From Echiichthys vipera (Eukaryota > Chordata > Actinopteri > Perciformes > Trachinidae): DNA of 64,000 nt. The notes under the pieces were generated by a model, which was not told the DNA's origin, searched no databases, and saw nothing but the letters and a program-made list of their open reading frames with translations. Shown piece by piece: positions 24,334 to 64,000 of this stretch (position 1 is the first letter of the stretch; the number at the start of each line of letters is the position of its first letter). The stretch is taken from contig OY829667.1 in NCBI GenBank assembly GCA_963691815.1, positions 18,939,691-19,003,690 of the forward strand, written 5' to 3'. The position numbers and the translations under genes are program-made.

Positions 24334-24396
24334 CAGCAACAGCAACAACAACAACAGCAGCAACAGCAGCAGCAGCAACAACAACAGCAGACATGA
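20887..24396 (+). CDS. med11: Mediator complex subunit 11 with C-terminal polyglutamine
   Basis: MED11 is a small helical subunit of the Mediator head module; it pairs with MED22 and contacts pol II/TFIIH at promoters. Coding exons: 20887-20956, 22934-23064, 24169-24396, with consistent phases and canonical splice sites, giving 142 aa (human 117). Recognisable blocks are [15 protein letters not shown] (residues 2-16), [15 protein letters not shown] across the exon 2/3 junction, and [20 protein letters not shown] in exon 3. The mammalian protein ends soon after the MLE motif. Here, 30 consecutive Gln (residues 112-141) and a final Thr follow before TGA. Intron 1 contains a hAT element with a minisatellite. 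The start is the first ATG and matches the family start. Identity is very secure; whether the polyQ tail is fixed in the species is not known. Confidence 0.95.
21299..21585. repeat. 22-bp minisatellite, 13 units
   Basis: Thirteen copies of a unit reading CTCCTGGAGGGCCACTGTCC plus TG, at exact 22-bp spacing from 21300 to 21564. Variants are GAGGG/GAGAG and TGTCC/TTTCC. The unit is the internal part of the surrounding element's terminal repeat. Because 22 is not a multiple of 3 and the unit lacks stops on the minus strand, all three minus frames stay open; these are not genes. Confidence 0.95.
21690..21885 (-). repeat. SINE-like insertion inside the hAT element
   Basis: On the minus strand it begins GGGGTGGCAGGTCCATAGG and has a GGTCCGAGTCCC box B-like motif, then 'gttgagcaaggcacagaacc', a block typical of fish tRNA SINEs. 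Boundaries are approximate. Confidence 0.6.
22070..22612. repeat. Interspersed repeat, copy A (med11 intron 1)
   Basis: Shares long blocks with 44085-44520 in the same orientation: 'ataattccagcagtc', 'ctaccatggaaacagaac', 'aaagcaatactttcattctg' and 'ttaataaagattctacatat'. Contains a 24-bp poly-A near 22571. Class unknown. Confidence 0.7.
24301..24390 (+). repeat. CAG/CAA repeat encoding the med11 polyQ tail
   Basis: Thirty glutamine codons in a row, a mixture of CAG and CAA rather than pure CAG. The tract is followed directly by ACA TGA. CAA interruptions are usually associated with greater length stability. Confidence 0.97.
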
Positions 24397-25354
24397 GGGT
24401 AGATAAGGGAGCTCACTGGGTGTACAGCAGCATCTCACCAGCCTTTTTTATTGTTATTACAAATACTGAAGTATCACATAAAGAAAACTTTTGCATGTAA
24501 CAAAAAATGTGTACGTATGCTGCCTTTCTGGGTATACTTTGTTGTACGCTAGTACTTTTTCCTACTCAAGAGCCATATGTAGACCGTGTCCGGCTGCAGA
24601 TTGTCTCTGTCTGAGAGAGAAATGTATCAGAAGAAAACCACAGATCAAAACTGTCTCCACCTATAGAACTTCACCTGTGTGGAATATTGTAAGTGACAAA
24701 CTAGTGAGTGACCAAAGCCAGTGACTGATTTGAGAACAGTGAAAAGTAACTCTAGACTGTAAGGTTGTTAGAGAGCAGAATATTAAACTTCAATACTATA
24801 GTAGTATAAAAAAACGATACTTGATACCTTTTTTTGCTGCCACAGTAAAAAGAAAAAAAGTCAGAGGCACACAAAATAGATCAGACATCCTGTACTTTTT
24901 ACAGAAAAAAAGTCACTGACATAAACGCAACACAAAGCGTTTTAGCGCTAAAAGCAGATTCTAAATCTGTGAACAGTTGGAAGTGGTCACTCGGAGCAAA
25001 TCATTTTTCAAATTCATATTAAGCCATTTGATTGGAAATGTTTTATTTGGTTAGAAACATACTTCTACAGTATTTCTATCAAGAAGTCACTGACAGACTC
25101 AAAACAGACCTGAGATAGCAAATCACAGTGTGAAGGAACATGACATCATCCCCAGCAACAGGGTCAACCCGCCCTCTGTCTTAGCTAAGAACTCCTGGTG
25201 GAAGATCAAGTGTTTTGTGAATATAGGCCCTGATTGTAGATCTTTTTTTTCTATACCTTCAATACTTTCAATACTCTTGAATGTTGATATGGCATCTTTG
25301 TGACACCTGTGTTATTGAAGTATTGATACTTTTGACATCCTTACCGGACCGTCA

Positions 25355-26466
25355 TTAAAGTGTAATTCCCGCGCAAAATCATCCCATTGTCTTTTTCTGC
25401 ACTTACATAGATCAGATAAACCATCAAGACCGTTTTTTTTCATGTATGAACTATTAACGGAGAAATCCTGGAGAGTCGCTAACAGACGGACGTGGCTAAC
25501 AGTGATTAGCTCGTAGCAGTACGGTGAAGGCATTCAAACGTCTTTTTTAACCACTAATACTGCTGAAAATAACAGCAAACCTCTGCAGCAGCATGAGAAG
25601 AGTCCCTACACACAAAACAAAGCACCAACAACGTAGTTCGTGAACCCAGAGTTTATTAAAAGAGTGTTTTAAAGACTTACCTACTGGCCCCTGTACCAGC
25701 TCCTCTCATAGTAAAGTCCATTCAAGTGGATTACCAAAGTCCAAAAGGAAGCAAATTTCCCTGCAGCAAAGAAATGTCACGCAAGGGGGTGGGGGCATGT
25801 GTTACCGGAAGGAGCTACAGGTAGAGGTAGCATCAAACATAGCATCAGTCTTGTTTTTTGGTGTACTTGTGGGAACTGTGAGCCCATTGGCACAGAAGAA
25901 GAATGTTTATGCTGCCAACAGAGTGACCCTTTTCACCATGGCCTGGAATCATTGAATACCAGAACACGCTGTGTGACTGCTCTGGAGGATTCCCCATCCC
26001 TCATCAACCACACCTTGTCCCCAGATTAGATTGGAAGAAGCGACCGATTCCTAAATAAATCACCATTGGGCTCCTTCCTTTTGGATTGACTTTGGTAATC
26101 CACTTGAATGGACTTTACTATGAGAGGAGCTGGTACAGGGGCCAGTAGGTAAGTCTTAAAAACACTCTTTTAATAAACTCTGGGTTCACTAACTACGTTG
26201 TTGGTGCTTTGTTTTCTATGTAAGGACTCTTCTCATGCTGCTGCAGAGGTTTGCTGTTATTTTCAGCAGTATTAGTGGTTAAAAAAGACGTTTGAATGCC
26301 TTCACCGTAATGCCCCGAGCTAATCAGTGTTAGCCACGTCCGGCTGTTAGCGACTCTACCGTATTTCTAATAGTTCACACACGAAAAAACGTCTCGATGG
26401 CTTATATGATGTAGGTAAATGCTGAATAAGACCATGGGATGATATTGCGTTGGAATTACACATTAA
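25355..26466. mobile_element. Full-length foldback element with P2X7 ballast-like fragment in its loop
   Basis: Arms of about 390 bp (25355-25745 and 26075-26466) are inverted copies. TTAA occurs at both ends (25355-25358, 26463-26466), and the terminal motif is AGTGTAATTCC on the left versus TGTGTAATTCC on the right, reverse-complemented. TTAA target sites fit piggyBac or Kolobok-type elements. The roughly 330-bp loop holds an open frame (25799-26029, 76 aa) with WCTCGNCEP and ECLCCQQ, the cysteine pattern of the P2X7 C-terminal (ballast) domain seen in many fish and invertebrate genes. No transposase was found. Confidence 0.85.
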
Positions 26467-27671
26467 TTGTCTCACGGTGGTGGATGTTCCGTTTGAGTAA
26501 CCCAGCAGCTCTCTGGAGCTCATACTAACTCACTGGATGGTGACAATCTGAACTTGTAAGGCAAAAAAAGACTTTGTACAGTGAGTGTAAAGTTAAAAAA
26601 AACCTGATTTACTCTCACCTAGAAAGGTCTCCTCAGTTAAAGTGCACACATGACATGTAACTTCAGAGTAAGTGAAATGTCCGGTGGGCAGAGACTGAAG
26701 GCCAACTCTTTGAACAAGTCTCTTTTGTCTTCAGAAGCTCAGTGACGTACACCGAACTGTCCTCATTAACGCTCCCAACGTCATCTGCACCTTTTCTGCT
26801 CGCTCAACAATATTGTGGTCAACGATGTATCACCATCACACTTAATGGACTTTGTCGATTCCAAAACTTTTTGTCATGTTTTGCGTCAGTTTAAGATCAC
26901 ACCACCCTCCACTCGACACATCATTTGTACTTTTGATTTCATTTTATTGAGTAAAATAACATCGATTCAAAGTGTCTTGTTATATGTTCTTTCTACATGG
27001 TGAATCGTTTGTATAAACCTCAGGTCTGATTAATGCCATAATAGTTCTTACACTTACATAGTTCACATTTACATCTCCATGGAAACATCAGGGGTTTTCA
27101 TAATCATATTAAGATACAAAAACCATGACAGTGTCTGAATCCCATCTACAGAAGAACACGTTATGAATCATTATTGGTTTGTATATTGACAGAGAAGTTA
27201 CAGAGACGTGTTTGAGGCCCTCTTTCCGACCCAACCAATTTTTCCAGAATCGTTCATTGCCCTCTCCCTCTTTCCTCCTGGGGTCACAGTTCTCCCGTAT
27301 TTCTCTTAGTTTATAATATGTCCCCCCCCCCCCCCCCCACACACTTGTTATTCTGGCACTGACAGTAGTGATGCACCATAATCCACAGATTTGTAGTTTT
27401 TCTGCTTTAAATGTTCCATGATATTTGCTGCAGTGGTGTGAGTGTGTGCATGGAGACGTTTGCTGAAAGCAGCATTGGCATGCACACACTCAGAGGGCCG
27501 AGAAATTGTTAAACCGATAACTGATGAATATTAATTCAGGCCAGGGGGACAAATTATTCTGTAATTTTTGAGTATTAAAAGTCAAATTTGAAGTATTTAA
27601 AAATGCTGTTGCTGTGCACTTATTATTTTGTTATTTTCATTAGAAAAAAGCTACCTGCAAGCACGGAACAA

Positions 27672-28221
27672 AGGACACACTCACACTTTCATGGCATTGG
27701 TACGTGCCCAAGCAAGATTCACGGCTTAAGTCTAGTTCAATTGACCCGTGTGATTGCAACGGCACACTTGCTGGCTATGGCCCAGAGGAGAGAGGTGGAC
27801 TTTGGTACGGCGTGATTGCATATGTATAAGCAAGAGCATTAGCATAAAAGGCGGTCCTGTTGCTAATTTATATGTGACCCTCTCCCACAAGTGACATTTT
27901 AAAAACAATGTAAGGTTTTTAAAACAAACATTTTTTGGCTGACACAGAAGGTTTGGCTGAGTCTGATGCGTAGGTGTAGTTTACTGCAGATTTGTTGGGA
28001 TAAAAATATCCCAAAGCACTTGGCCAAAACACGCACAAACTCAGAGGTCTGCGGAACTTTTAAAAAACAAAGGGACGCATGCGATGACGTCACTCAATGT
28101 GTGTGTCATATCAGGACGTGATGACGCTGAAGCAAGATGCAATCATGCTGTGGTCCGGGTCCTGGGGGACGACTGTGCTTAAGCACGGCACGGATCATCT
28201 AGGCCAAGTGTTAGTGCGCCC
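27672..28221. mobile_element. Old diverged Harbinger-like MITE copy
   Basis: Shares ordered blocks with the younger copies (such as 55722-56267): CACACTCACACT at the left, 'acgtgcccaagca', 'agtctagttc', 'tttactgcagattt', 'cgatgacgtca', and the right end GTGCGCCC followed by TAA. Highly mutated, so it is the oldest copy in the window. Confidence 0.7.
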
Positions 28222-29245
28222 TAAAAGTCAAACATTTCTGGAGGAGGAACAGCAGACCCCAAGCCGTGGCTTCAAAATCCCCCGTTTTTTGAGGTCTTAA
28301 CGTTGCAAGTGTGGTTAGAGGTAATAGAGAAACAGTGTCGCTGTGACATAGGGGAGAGCGGGGTGAGTAGAGCCAGTTTTTACTGAACAGACTGAATGAT
28401 AGAACTGTCTCCAACTAAACATGCCCAAAGCAATTTCAGTCAAAAGCAAGTGGACTTGGTTATTTGTCAATAGACTGCGTCCACCAGAGAGCACTGTCAA
28501 GTAGGATTTTGACACCGTTTACAGTTTTGTGCATGGGAAAATAGACTCAATATGTGGTGCTGTCATTGAGTAATATCATATATTGTACAGATGCACTAAA
28601 GAGGAGCTGATCTCACACTGGAGAGCCAAAGCTAGATTCAAACACCCCCTGGCTGTTCAACAGACTTTAAAAATCGTTTTTGTGTTTTACTGTTCACCCC
28701 ATTTATATGTGTTCCACAGAATACAAAAAAAGAATTCCTCTTATTTAACTCTACCTTGTGGCTTGTTTTGCTCCAGAAAACAATGCACTTGATTACAAAG
28801 AGGCTCAGGATAAATCAGTAGAAATAGGTGTTTGAGGTTCCTCTGAAGATAACAGCAGATACCCTCAATATAAAAACACCACTTGGATTCCTTTGTTTAA
28901 AGACTGGAATTGTAGATCCTGAATCCCGGCAGCATATACAAAACTGATATCAACAAGAAAAAACTGTCAAGAAGATCCACTTCCTGCAGAAACATCTGAC
29001 CTGAATTAGTTCAACTCCTGCCAAAAGTCTCCTCTGTTATTCACACTGACATACAACCAGTATGACTTTGTTTGTCAATTGCTCCTTTAACGAGAGACGC
29101 GTCTAGATTCTTAAAAATAATTAATGAGACAATTAAAACATGAGCCAAGACTCAGGAGGCCGTCTTCATGTGTTCTTCATCGTGGGTCCTGGGGTTGAGA
29201 TGTTCTTTAACCTACTGGAAACCCTGCTGGCGAAGGGGGGAGGAG

Positions 29246-49926
<20,681 letters not shown>

Positions 49927-50104
49927 CTCCTCGGTGGGTGCTGTGTAAACTGTGTGAGCTGGACCGTCTGGTGTCGGTGCTGGTCCAGGGTCCACTGCCG
50001 CCACCGCCGCCGCTGCTGCTGCTGCTGCTGCGGTCAGCTTTTTGGAAACATTCAGCCCGTTTCCGCAGCTTAGGGACCAAAACCACGCCTACGCATAATG
50101 GCAC
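49927..50104 (-). promoter_or_regulatory. arrb2 5' UTR/promoter-proximal region
   Basis: The region upstream of the arrb2 ATG is GC-rich. On the minus strand it carries six CAG units followed by CGG units (49997-50031), about 70-105 nt before the start codon. An upstream ATG at 50104 opens a frame that overlaps the arrestin start in another frame. The true transcription start is unknown. Confidence 0.55.
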
Positions 50105-50282
50105 TCCTGAGTTACTTTAACACACTTGGAGTCAGAATGCATGCGGTAATGTGACACTGTTTAAACTGTCACATTACACATAAAAGTGTTATAATTAATT
50201 AATTCATTATTATAAGCGCCAGGTGATCAGGTGATCAGGTGCTGGAGTTGGAGCTGGTTTGAACCACTGTATAGCCTGCGTT

Positions 50283-50400
50283 GGAGTTCCCAACCTAGGG
50301 GTCAGGCCCCTCCAAAGGGTCTGACCATGAATCTGAAGGGGCGTGACCAGAATAATGGGAGAGGGTAGAATAACAACAAAGATTTGATAGACAAATATCA
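50283..50400. repeat. Fragment of a hAT-like interspersed repeat
   Basis: The block 'gttcccaacctaggggtcag' followed by 'aatctgaaggggcgtgacca' resembles a widespread vertebrate hAT-derived repeat. Recognised by memory; boundaries approximate. Confidence 0.5.
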
Positions 50401-51079
50401 ATTGCAAAAAAAAAAATCAAATATTAGAGAAAACGTTTTTTGTTTTTTATTGTTTTTTAATAAATGAGAAAATACCACCATTTATTTAAATGAAACCTCT
50501 GGAGAGGAAATGTTTCTGATGGAACAACTAATATGTGCTATTATCACTATTACTCATATACTATCATTAGTTGTATAAATTATAACATTTGTAGCCATTG
50601 GGAAAGAAATTCTCTGGAGTCCTCAGTGTTTCTCAAATCATGTCTTTACTAAATACTGCATGCATAACAGGAGAGAGGTCACACCAACAGCCGGGTCTCA
50701 ACCATCTCTGCCTCTCTTCAAGTCACTTCAACATTTATGCCGTTACATCAAAGCTCCTTACAGACACAATGACATTAAAGTAACAAAACACACTACCCCA
50801 TGTTTATGACCCCAGTAGATGTTATCAGTGTTTACGAACCCCCTTTTGTCACCATTTGCAAACCCCCATGTGACTCCTATCCACAATCCCCCAGCACTCA
50901 TTCTCAGCTTGACTGTTATGCTAATCAAGGATTTACATCATACAAAAAAAGTTAGGTCAATCTTTGGTTATTTCTCACACCATAACAACACTATTACTCA
51001 TATTTACATATACATACATACATGTTTTATTGTAAGTTGTTGCTACACATGGGGGAAATGTTGGGACTCTTTAAATCAT

Positions 51080-51190
51080 AAATAAGTCATAGAGTGTGGT
51101 CTTTGCCTACTCTGTAAAGTGTCCTGAGATAACTTTTGATTGGATTTAGCACTGTAAATAAAATTGAATTGAATTGAATTGAATTGAATG
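51080..51190 (+). repeat. L2-type retroposon 3' tail with (TTGAA)n
   Basis: Ends 'ggatttagcactgtaaataa' followed by four to five TTGAA units, the usual 3' tail of fish L2/SINE retroposons. Confidence 0.65.
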
Positions 51191-51470
51191 GGACAGAGCC
51201 AGCATGATTTGTTTCAACTGATTTGGTGCCTATCTAGTCCAGTAATTTACCCAAAAGTATGTACCTCTCCTGTCTTAGCACATAGTCTACAATTGGGTCA
51301 CAGATCCAGTGGCGTGCACAGACTTTTTGAAGGGCAGGGGCGGAGTAAAATAAAAGGGCACATATAGTGTGTCCTCGCCACTGAAGAGGGCACTTTAGCA
51401 CATGTTGTGGCTCCTAGAGGGCACTTTAACACACAGTTTGGCTCCTAGAGGACACTTACACTTCCGTTCA

Positions 51471-52406
51471 CAGTCAGACGCTCAGCTTCTACTGACTTCA
51501 GTGGGGAAGCATAGAGCGGGTTGTTCCACTGCAGCCAAACTAGACACTCATTGGATAAATGCATGGCTTTGGCCCGCCCATCAGACGCTCAGGGCGCACT
51601 CACACTGTATGTCCGTACCGTGCCCCGGGCTTTAGGGTACTTGTCCCCCTCTCCCTCCCCCCCCGCATGCCAGGCCGTTTGTACTCACACTACCTGGGCT
51701 TTGGTGAATGCTTCTTGCTGCCTATACGTCATCACGCCGTAACACGTCACACGCATTGATGACGTCATCGCGATTCGTCGCTTTGTTTACAAATCTTTCC
51801 ATAGACCTCGGAGTTTTTGTGCGTCTTGTCGACTGTTTTTGAATCTTTTCATCGACCAAATCTGCAGTAAACACTCCACCTCCGCATAACACTAACGTGA
51901 ACCTTTCGCTGCCATTGTTTTTAAATGTCCACGCATGGTCCCTCCTTCTTTTTTCTGTATCCCAAAAGGCGCACATAAAATGACCTCAGAACCGCCGTAG
52001 GCCTGGTGCTCGTACATGTGCAAACGTGCTTTACAAAAGCCCGCCTCTCCCAAACGGAACGGGCCGTGGCCAGCAAGCAGGCCACAGCTAGGTGCGGTGC
52101 AGTTGCACTCACACTGGTCAAAGGAACTAGACTTTACCTGTTAAACCTGTTTGGGCACGGTATGGATGGACAGTGTGAGTGCGACCTCAGCTTGTCTGGG
52201 GGTCTCTGGGGCAGTGGGCTGGCCCGGATGCTCAGCTTCTGCATGATGATTAGATGAGCTGTCTGAAGCCGAATCCTTTTTTGATTGACAGCTAAATGAG
52301 CGAATCAGCGATTATGAAGCATAAAAATCCACCGGAGCATTTTCCAAGTTTTTCATTCCGTTGTTCTGAACTGATCCGGAGACTTTACCGATCCCCAGAG
52401 ACTTTG
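51471..52406. repeat. Interspersed repeat split by a MITE
   Basis: Second copy of the 32383-32722 repeat, interrupted at 51589 by the Harbinger-like MITE at 51592-52186. The two halves join without other loss when compared with the uninterrupted copy. Confidence 0.8.
51592..52186. mobile_element. Harbinger-like MITE, copy 3, nested
   Basis: Ends GGGCGCACTCACACTG and, mirrored, CAGTGTGAGTGCGACC. Flanked by TCA on both sides (51589-51591, 52187-52189), a 3-bp target duplication proven by comparison with the empty site in the repeat copy at 32383-32722. Confidence 0.88.
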
Positions 52407-52806
52407 CCTTTGTAAAAAACCACTAGAGCTGTGTTTGGAGACTCTGTTCTGTCACTCTGCGGTTTCTTACCCAAACGAGCAGCAGCAGCTTCGGAGCTTC
52501 TCCCCCCGTCACTCACACTCACACTCACAGGCGGTCACATTTCACAGTAGCCTGGCGCAGCAGCTCCAGCTGGGCCAAGGCCGTTTAATCAGCCTAGCTC
52601 TGCTGCCATTGAGAGGACACTGGTAAAGTCCCTGGAAGAGACGCAGAGTTGGTACGACAAGGTCACAGATCATTTTCTTGAAGGGTAGAATTTACATATA
52701 AATAAACAAACACATTTATGATGTAGGCCGGAAAAATTAGCTTCCCCTCCTTGAGAGACAGCAGCCACCACTGTTTAGCACCATTTTGGCTCCCAGAGGA
52801 CACTTA

Positions 52807-53415
52807 GGGCGTGATCACACTGTCCTTTTGGCCGCGGCCAAAACCGGTTTTTCAGCTAAAGTCTAGTACCTTTAAGCCATGTGAGTGCACCCGCTCCGCG
52901 CTCAACTGCGGCCAGCGGACCGTCCACGGCCCGCTTGAAAGAGGTGGGCTTTAGCGGAGCCGTTTGCACATGTACGAGCAAGAGCGTGCGCATGTGTATG
53001 AGCACGAGCACGAGCCCTACGGCAGTAGCGTTATGTCCGCCTGTTCGGACATGTAAATAGAAGGACGGACCATGCGCGGACATTTAACAACAGCAACAAT
53101 GGTGGTGAAAGGTTCACGTTGGTGTGGTGCGGAGGTGGAGTGTTTACTGCAGATTTGGTCGATGAAAATATTCAAAAACAGTCGACAAGACGCACAAAAA
53201 CTCAGAGGTCTATGGAAATATTTGTAAACAAAGCCACACACGCGATCAATGCGTGTGACGTGTTACGGCTTGATGGCGTATGGACAGCAAGAAGCATTGG
53301 CCGAGGCCCTGGCAGTGTGAGTACAAACGGGGCTGGGGCGCGGGGGGGGAGAGGGAGGGGGGACAAGTACCCTAAAGTCCGGGTCGTGGTCCGGGAGGAC
53401 AGTGTGAGCAGACCC
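52807..53415. mobile_element. Harbinger-like MITE, copy 4, opposite orientation
   Basis: Left end GGGCGTGATCACACTGTCC; right end GGACAGTGTGAGCAGACCC. Perfect TTA flanks at 52804-52806 and 53416-53418. Internal blocks (such as 'gagtgtttactgcagatttg') are in the reverse order of copies 1-3. Confidence 0.88.
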
Positions 53416-53819
53416 TTAAGCACGCATTTTGGCTCCCAGGGTGTGGGTTTCTGAATAGGCTATCAAAAATCCCCCAGATGGTTCTGATTATTTGGAGACA
53501 CTAGAAATACCTTGAGAACAACAGTAAAGATTTTAAAGCATTCTGGTTTTAAAACATTGCTTGTTGTCTTTCAGAGAAACTGCTGGTTTCCTCTGTGACC
53601 CACATACTAAAGCATGAGAGGCACAAAGGGGGGCTAATCCAACGACTTCCTTTATTATCAAAGAGGATCGTTTTTATACCTCTGAAACATGTCTGAGTGG
53701 AGTGTGTAAGTACTATAAGAAGTGGATACCAGATCCCAAAATGTTTGTCACAGTCAAATCAAAGTGTCAGACTTTGAACCCCCCCGGTCTAAGTGGCACT
53801 GGCGTTCCACCAGGGTTTT

Positions 53820-54018
53820 ATTTTGAAAGGAGCGGCAGGAAGTGGCCCCGTGTGGGCGTGTCACAGGACGCCACAGTGAACGCCTTGTATGCGGCTTTCG
53901 AGCGAGACTGAGCTGAACCAACCCCAGGCTGCGGACGAACGAGACTGTGACAGGCCCGTTATTTAACCGCCGTATTCGCACCGTGTGCCGGGCGTTCGTG
54001 TGTGAGGAGACCGGAGTC
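53820..54018 (+). promoter_or_regulatory. Promoter and 5' UTR region of the CD99-like gene
   Basis: GC-rich stretch just upstream of the ATG at 54019, with an ETS-type CAGGAAGTG and a KLF/Sp-type GTGGGCGTG near 53838-53860. No clear TATA box. Start site unknown. Confidence 0.5.
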
Positions 54019-63461
<9,443 letters not shown>

Positions 63462-64000
63462 GTAAGTGCCATAAATCCTCAGGTTTAATTTGCATGTCCT
63501 CCATGACCTCTGAAAACCTTCTATCTCCATTGGTTTCCATTTATTTTGTACAATATAAAAATCAGCACAGAAACTCTTAAAACTTACTTGAGTTGCATAA
63601 TCCACTTTAATATCAGGTCTATACGAATTTGAATCAGCACAACACTGTATTTGTATTGTTTTTTTTCTTAAGAAAAAGACTACAGTAACCGGAACTATAG
63701 ACCTTTTCAATGGAATTCCATTGCTAGGCAACAGCCTTGGTCCTTGTTGACTTCCTATCAGCTGATGTCATTCATATTCAATGCAACAGGGTTTAAACTT
63801 GGACACATTTAGAATGTTTATGTTTACAACTTTGAAAAGTGTTTGCCAGGTTGGCAACCAGGTATCAGTTTTTGGTTGCATCAAAACTATGGTTGCGATT
63901 TTTAGTCATTTTATATTCTGGATAATGAGGATACTATGATGTAGCTTAATAATGAAAATGTGACAAAAACAAGACTAGTAACTGAACAAATAAAGTTGTT
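63462..64000. other. Start of intron 2 of the CD99-like gene
   Basis: Follows the GTAAGT donor of exon 2. I see no further exon or classified repeat before the window ends. Confidence 0.55.

Larger units (their letters stand above)
24397..29245. other. Gene-free interval between converging med11 and arrb2
   Basis: Both flanking genes end here, so their 3' UTRs must lie within it. A possible med11 signal ATTAAA is at 24782-24787; no strong arrb2 signal was picked. Apart from the foldback element (25355-26466) and an old MITE (27672-28221), I see only short frames and simple runs, including a C run at 27324-27338. Confidence 0.6.

Noticed and set aside
24205..24438. Poly-leucine, poly-cysteine and poly-alanine/valine minus frames
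   Set aside because: Antisense readings of the med11 CAG/CAA tract. Repeat-associated translation cannot be judged from sequence.

Overview
This is nuclear DNA from a ray-finned fish, most likely a percomorph teleost. The evidence is vertebrate genes split by GT-AG introns, many CA/GT microsatellites, and a teleost-type repeat load (hAT, Tc1/mariner, Harbinger-like and TTAA-site DNA elements, tRNA-derived SINEs, LINE fragments). No bacterial, viral or CRISPR features were seen.

Four genes can be read exon by exon. (1) pelp1, minus strand, 3888-20650: 19 coding exons whose phases all agree, predicted 1274 aa. (2) med11, plus strand, 20887-24396: 3 coding exons, 142 aa, ending in a 30-glutamine tail. 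(3) arrb2 (beta-arrestin 2), minus strand, 29246-49926: 14 coding exons, 410 aa. (4) The first two coding exons (54019-54079 and 63408-63461) of a plus-strand CD99-family-like membrane protein that runs off the right edge. pelp1 and med11 are head to head, with 236 bp between start codons. med11 and arrb2 converge; arrb2 and the CD99-like gene diverge. From memory, PELP1, ARRB2 and MED11 are also neighbours in mammals, so this is a conserved block with changed order or orientation. The proteins do different jobs: 60S ribosome maturation and nuclear-receptor coregulation (PELP1), Mediator (MED11), GPCR desensitisation and endocytosis (arrestin). Apart from the shared promoter region, no functional link is implied.

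Layout: 1-3475 intergenic with a hAT element and SINE copies; 3476-20650 pelp1, with a 41-bp minisatellite, LINE, SINE and Tc1 debris in its introns; 20651-20886 divergent promoter; 20887-24396 med11, with a hAT element and minisatellite in intron 1; 24397-29245 gene-free, with a large palindromic element and an old MITE; 29246-49926 arrb2, whose 8.5-kb intron 1 holds a 57-bp minisatellite and a hAT element containing a 48-bp minisatellite; 49927-54018 intergenic with two MITEs of one family; 54019-64000 the CD99-like gene, whose 9.3-kb intron 1 holds a near-identical tandem duplication of telomere-like repeat arrays.

Most notable signals: a foldback element with TTAA target sites whose loop encodes a P2X7 ballast-like cysteine motif; the med11 polyQ tail; complementary UG/CA tracts flanking arrb2 exons 12 and 13; a changed AP-2-binding tail on arrestin; and interstitial telomere-like arrays with a 750-bp higher-order unit. 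Exon boundaries come from reading splice sites against remembered family sequences. No alignment or search was run.
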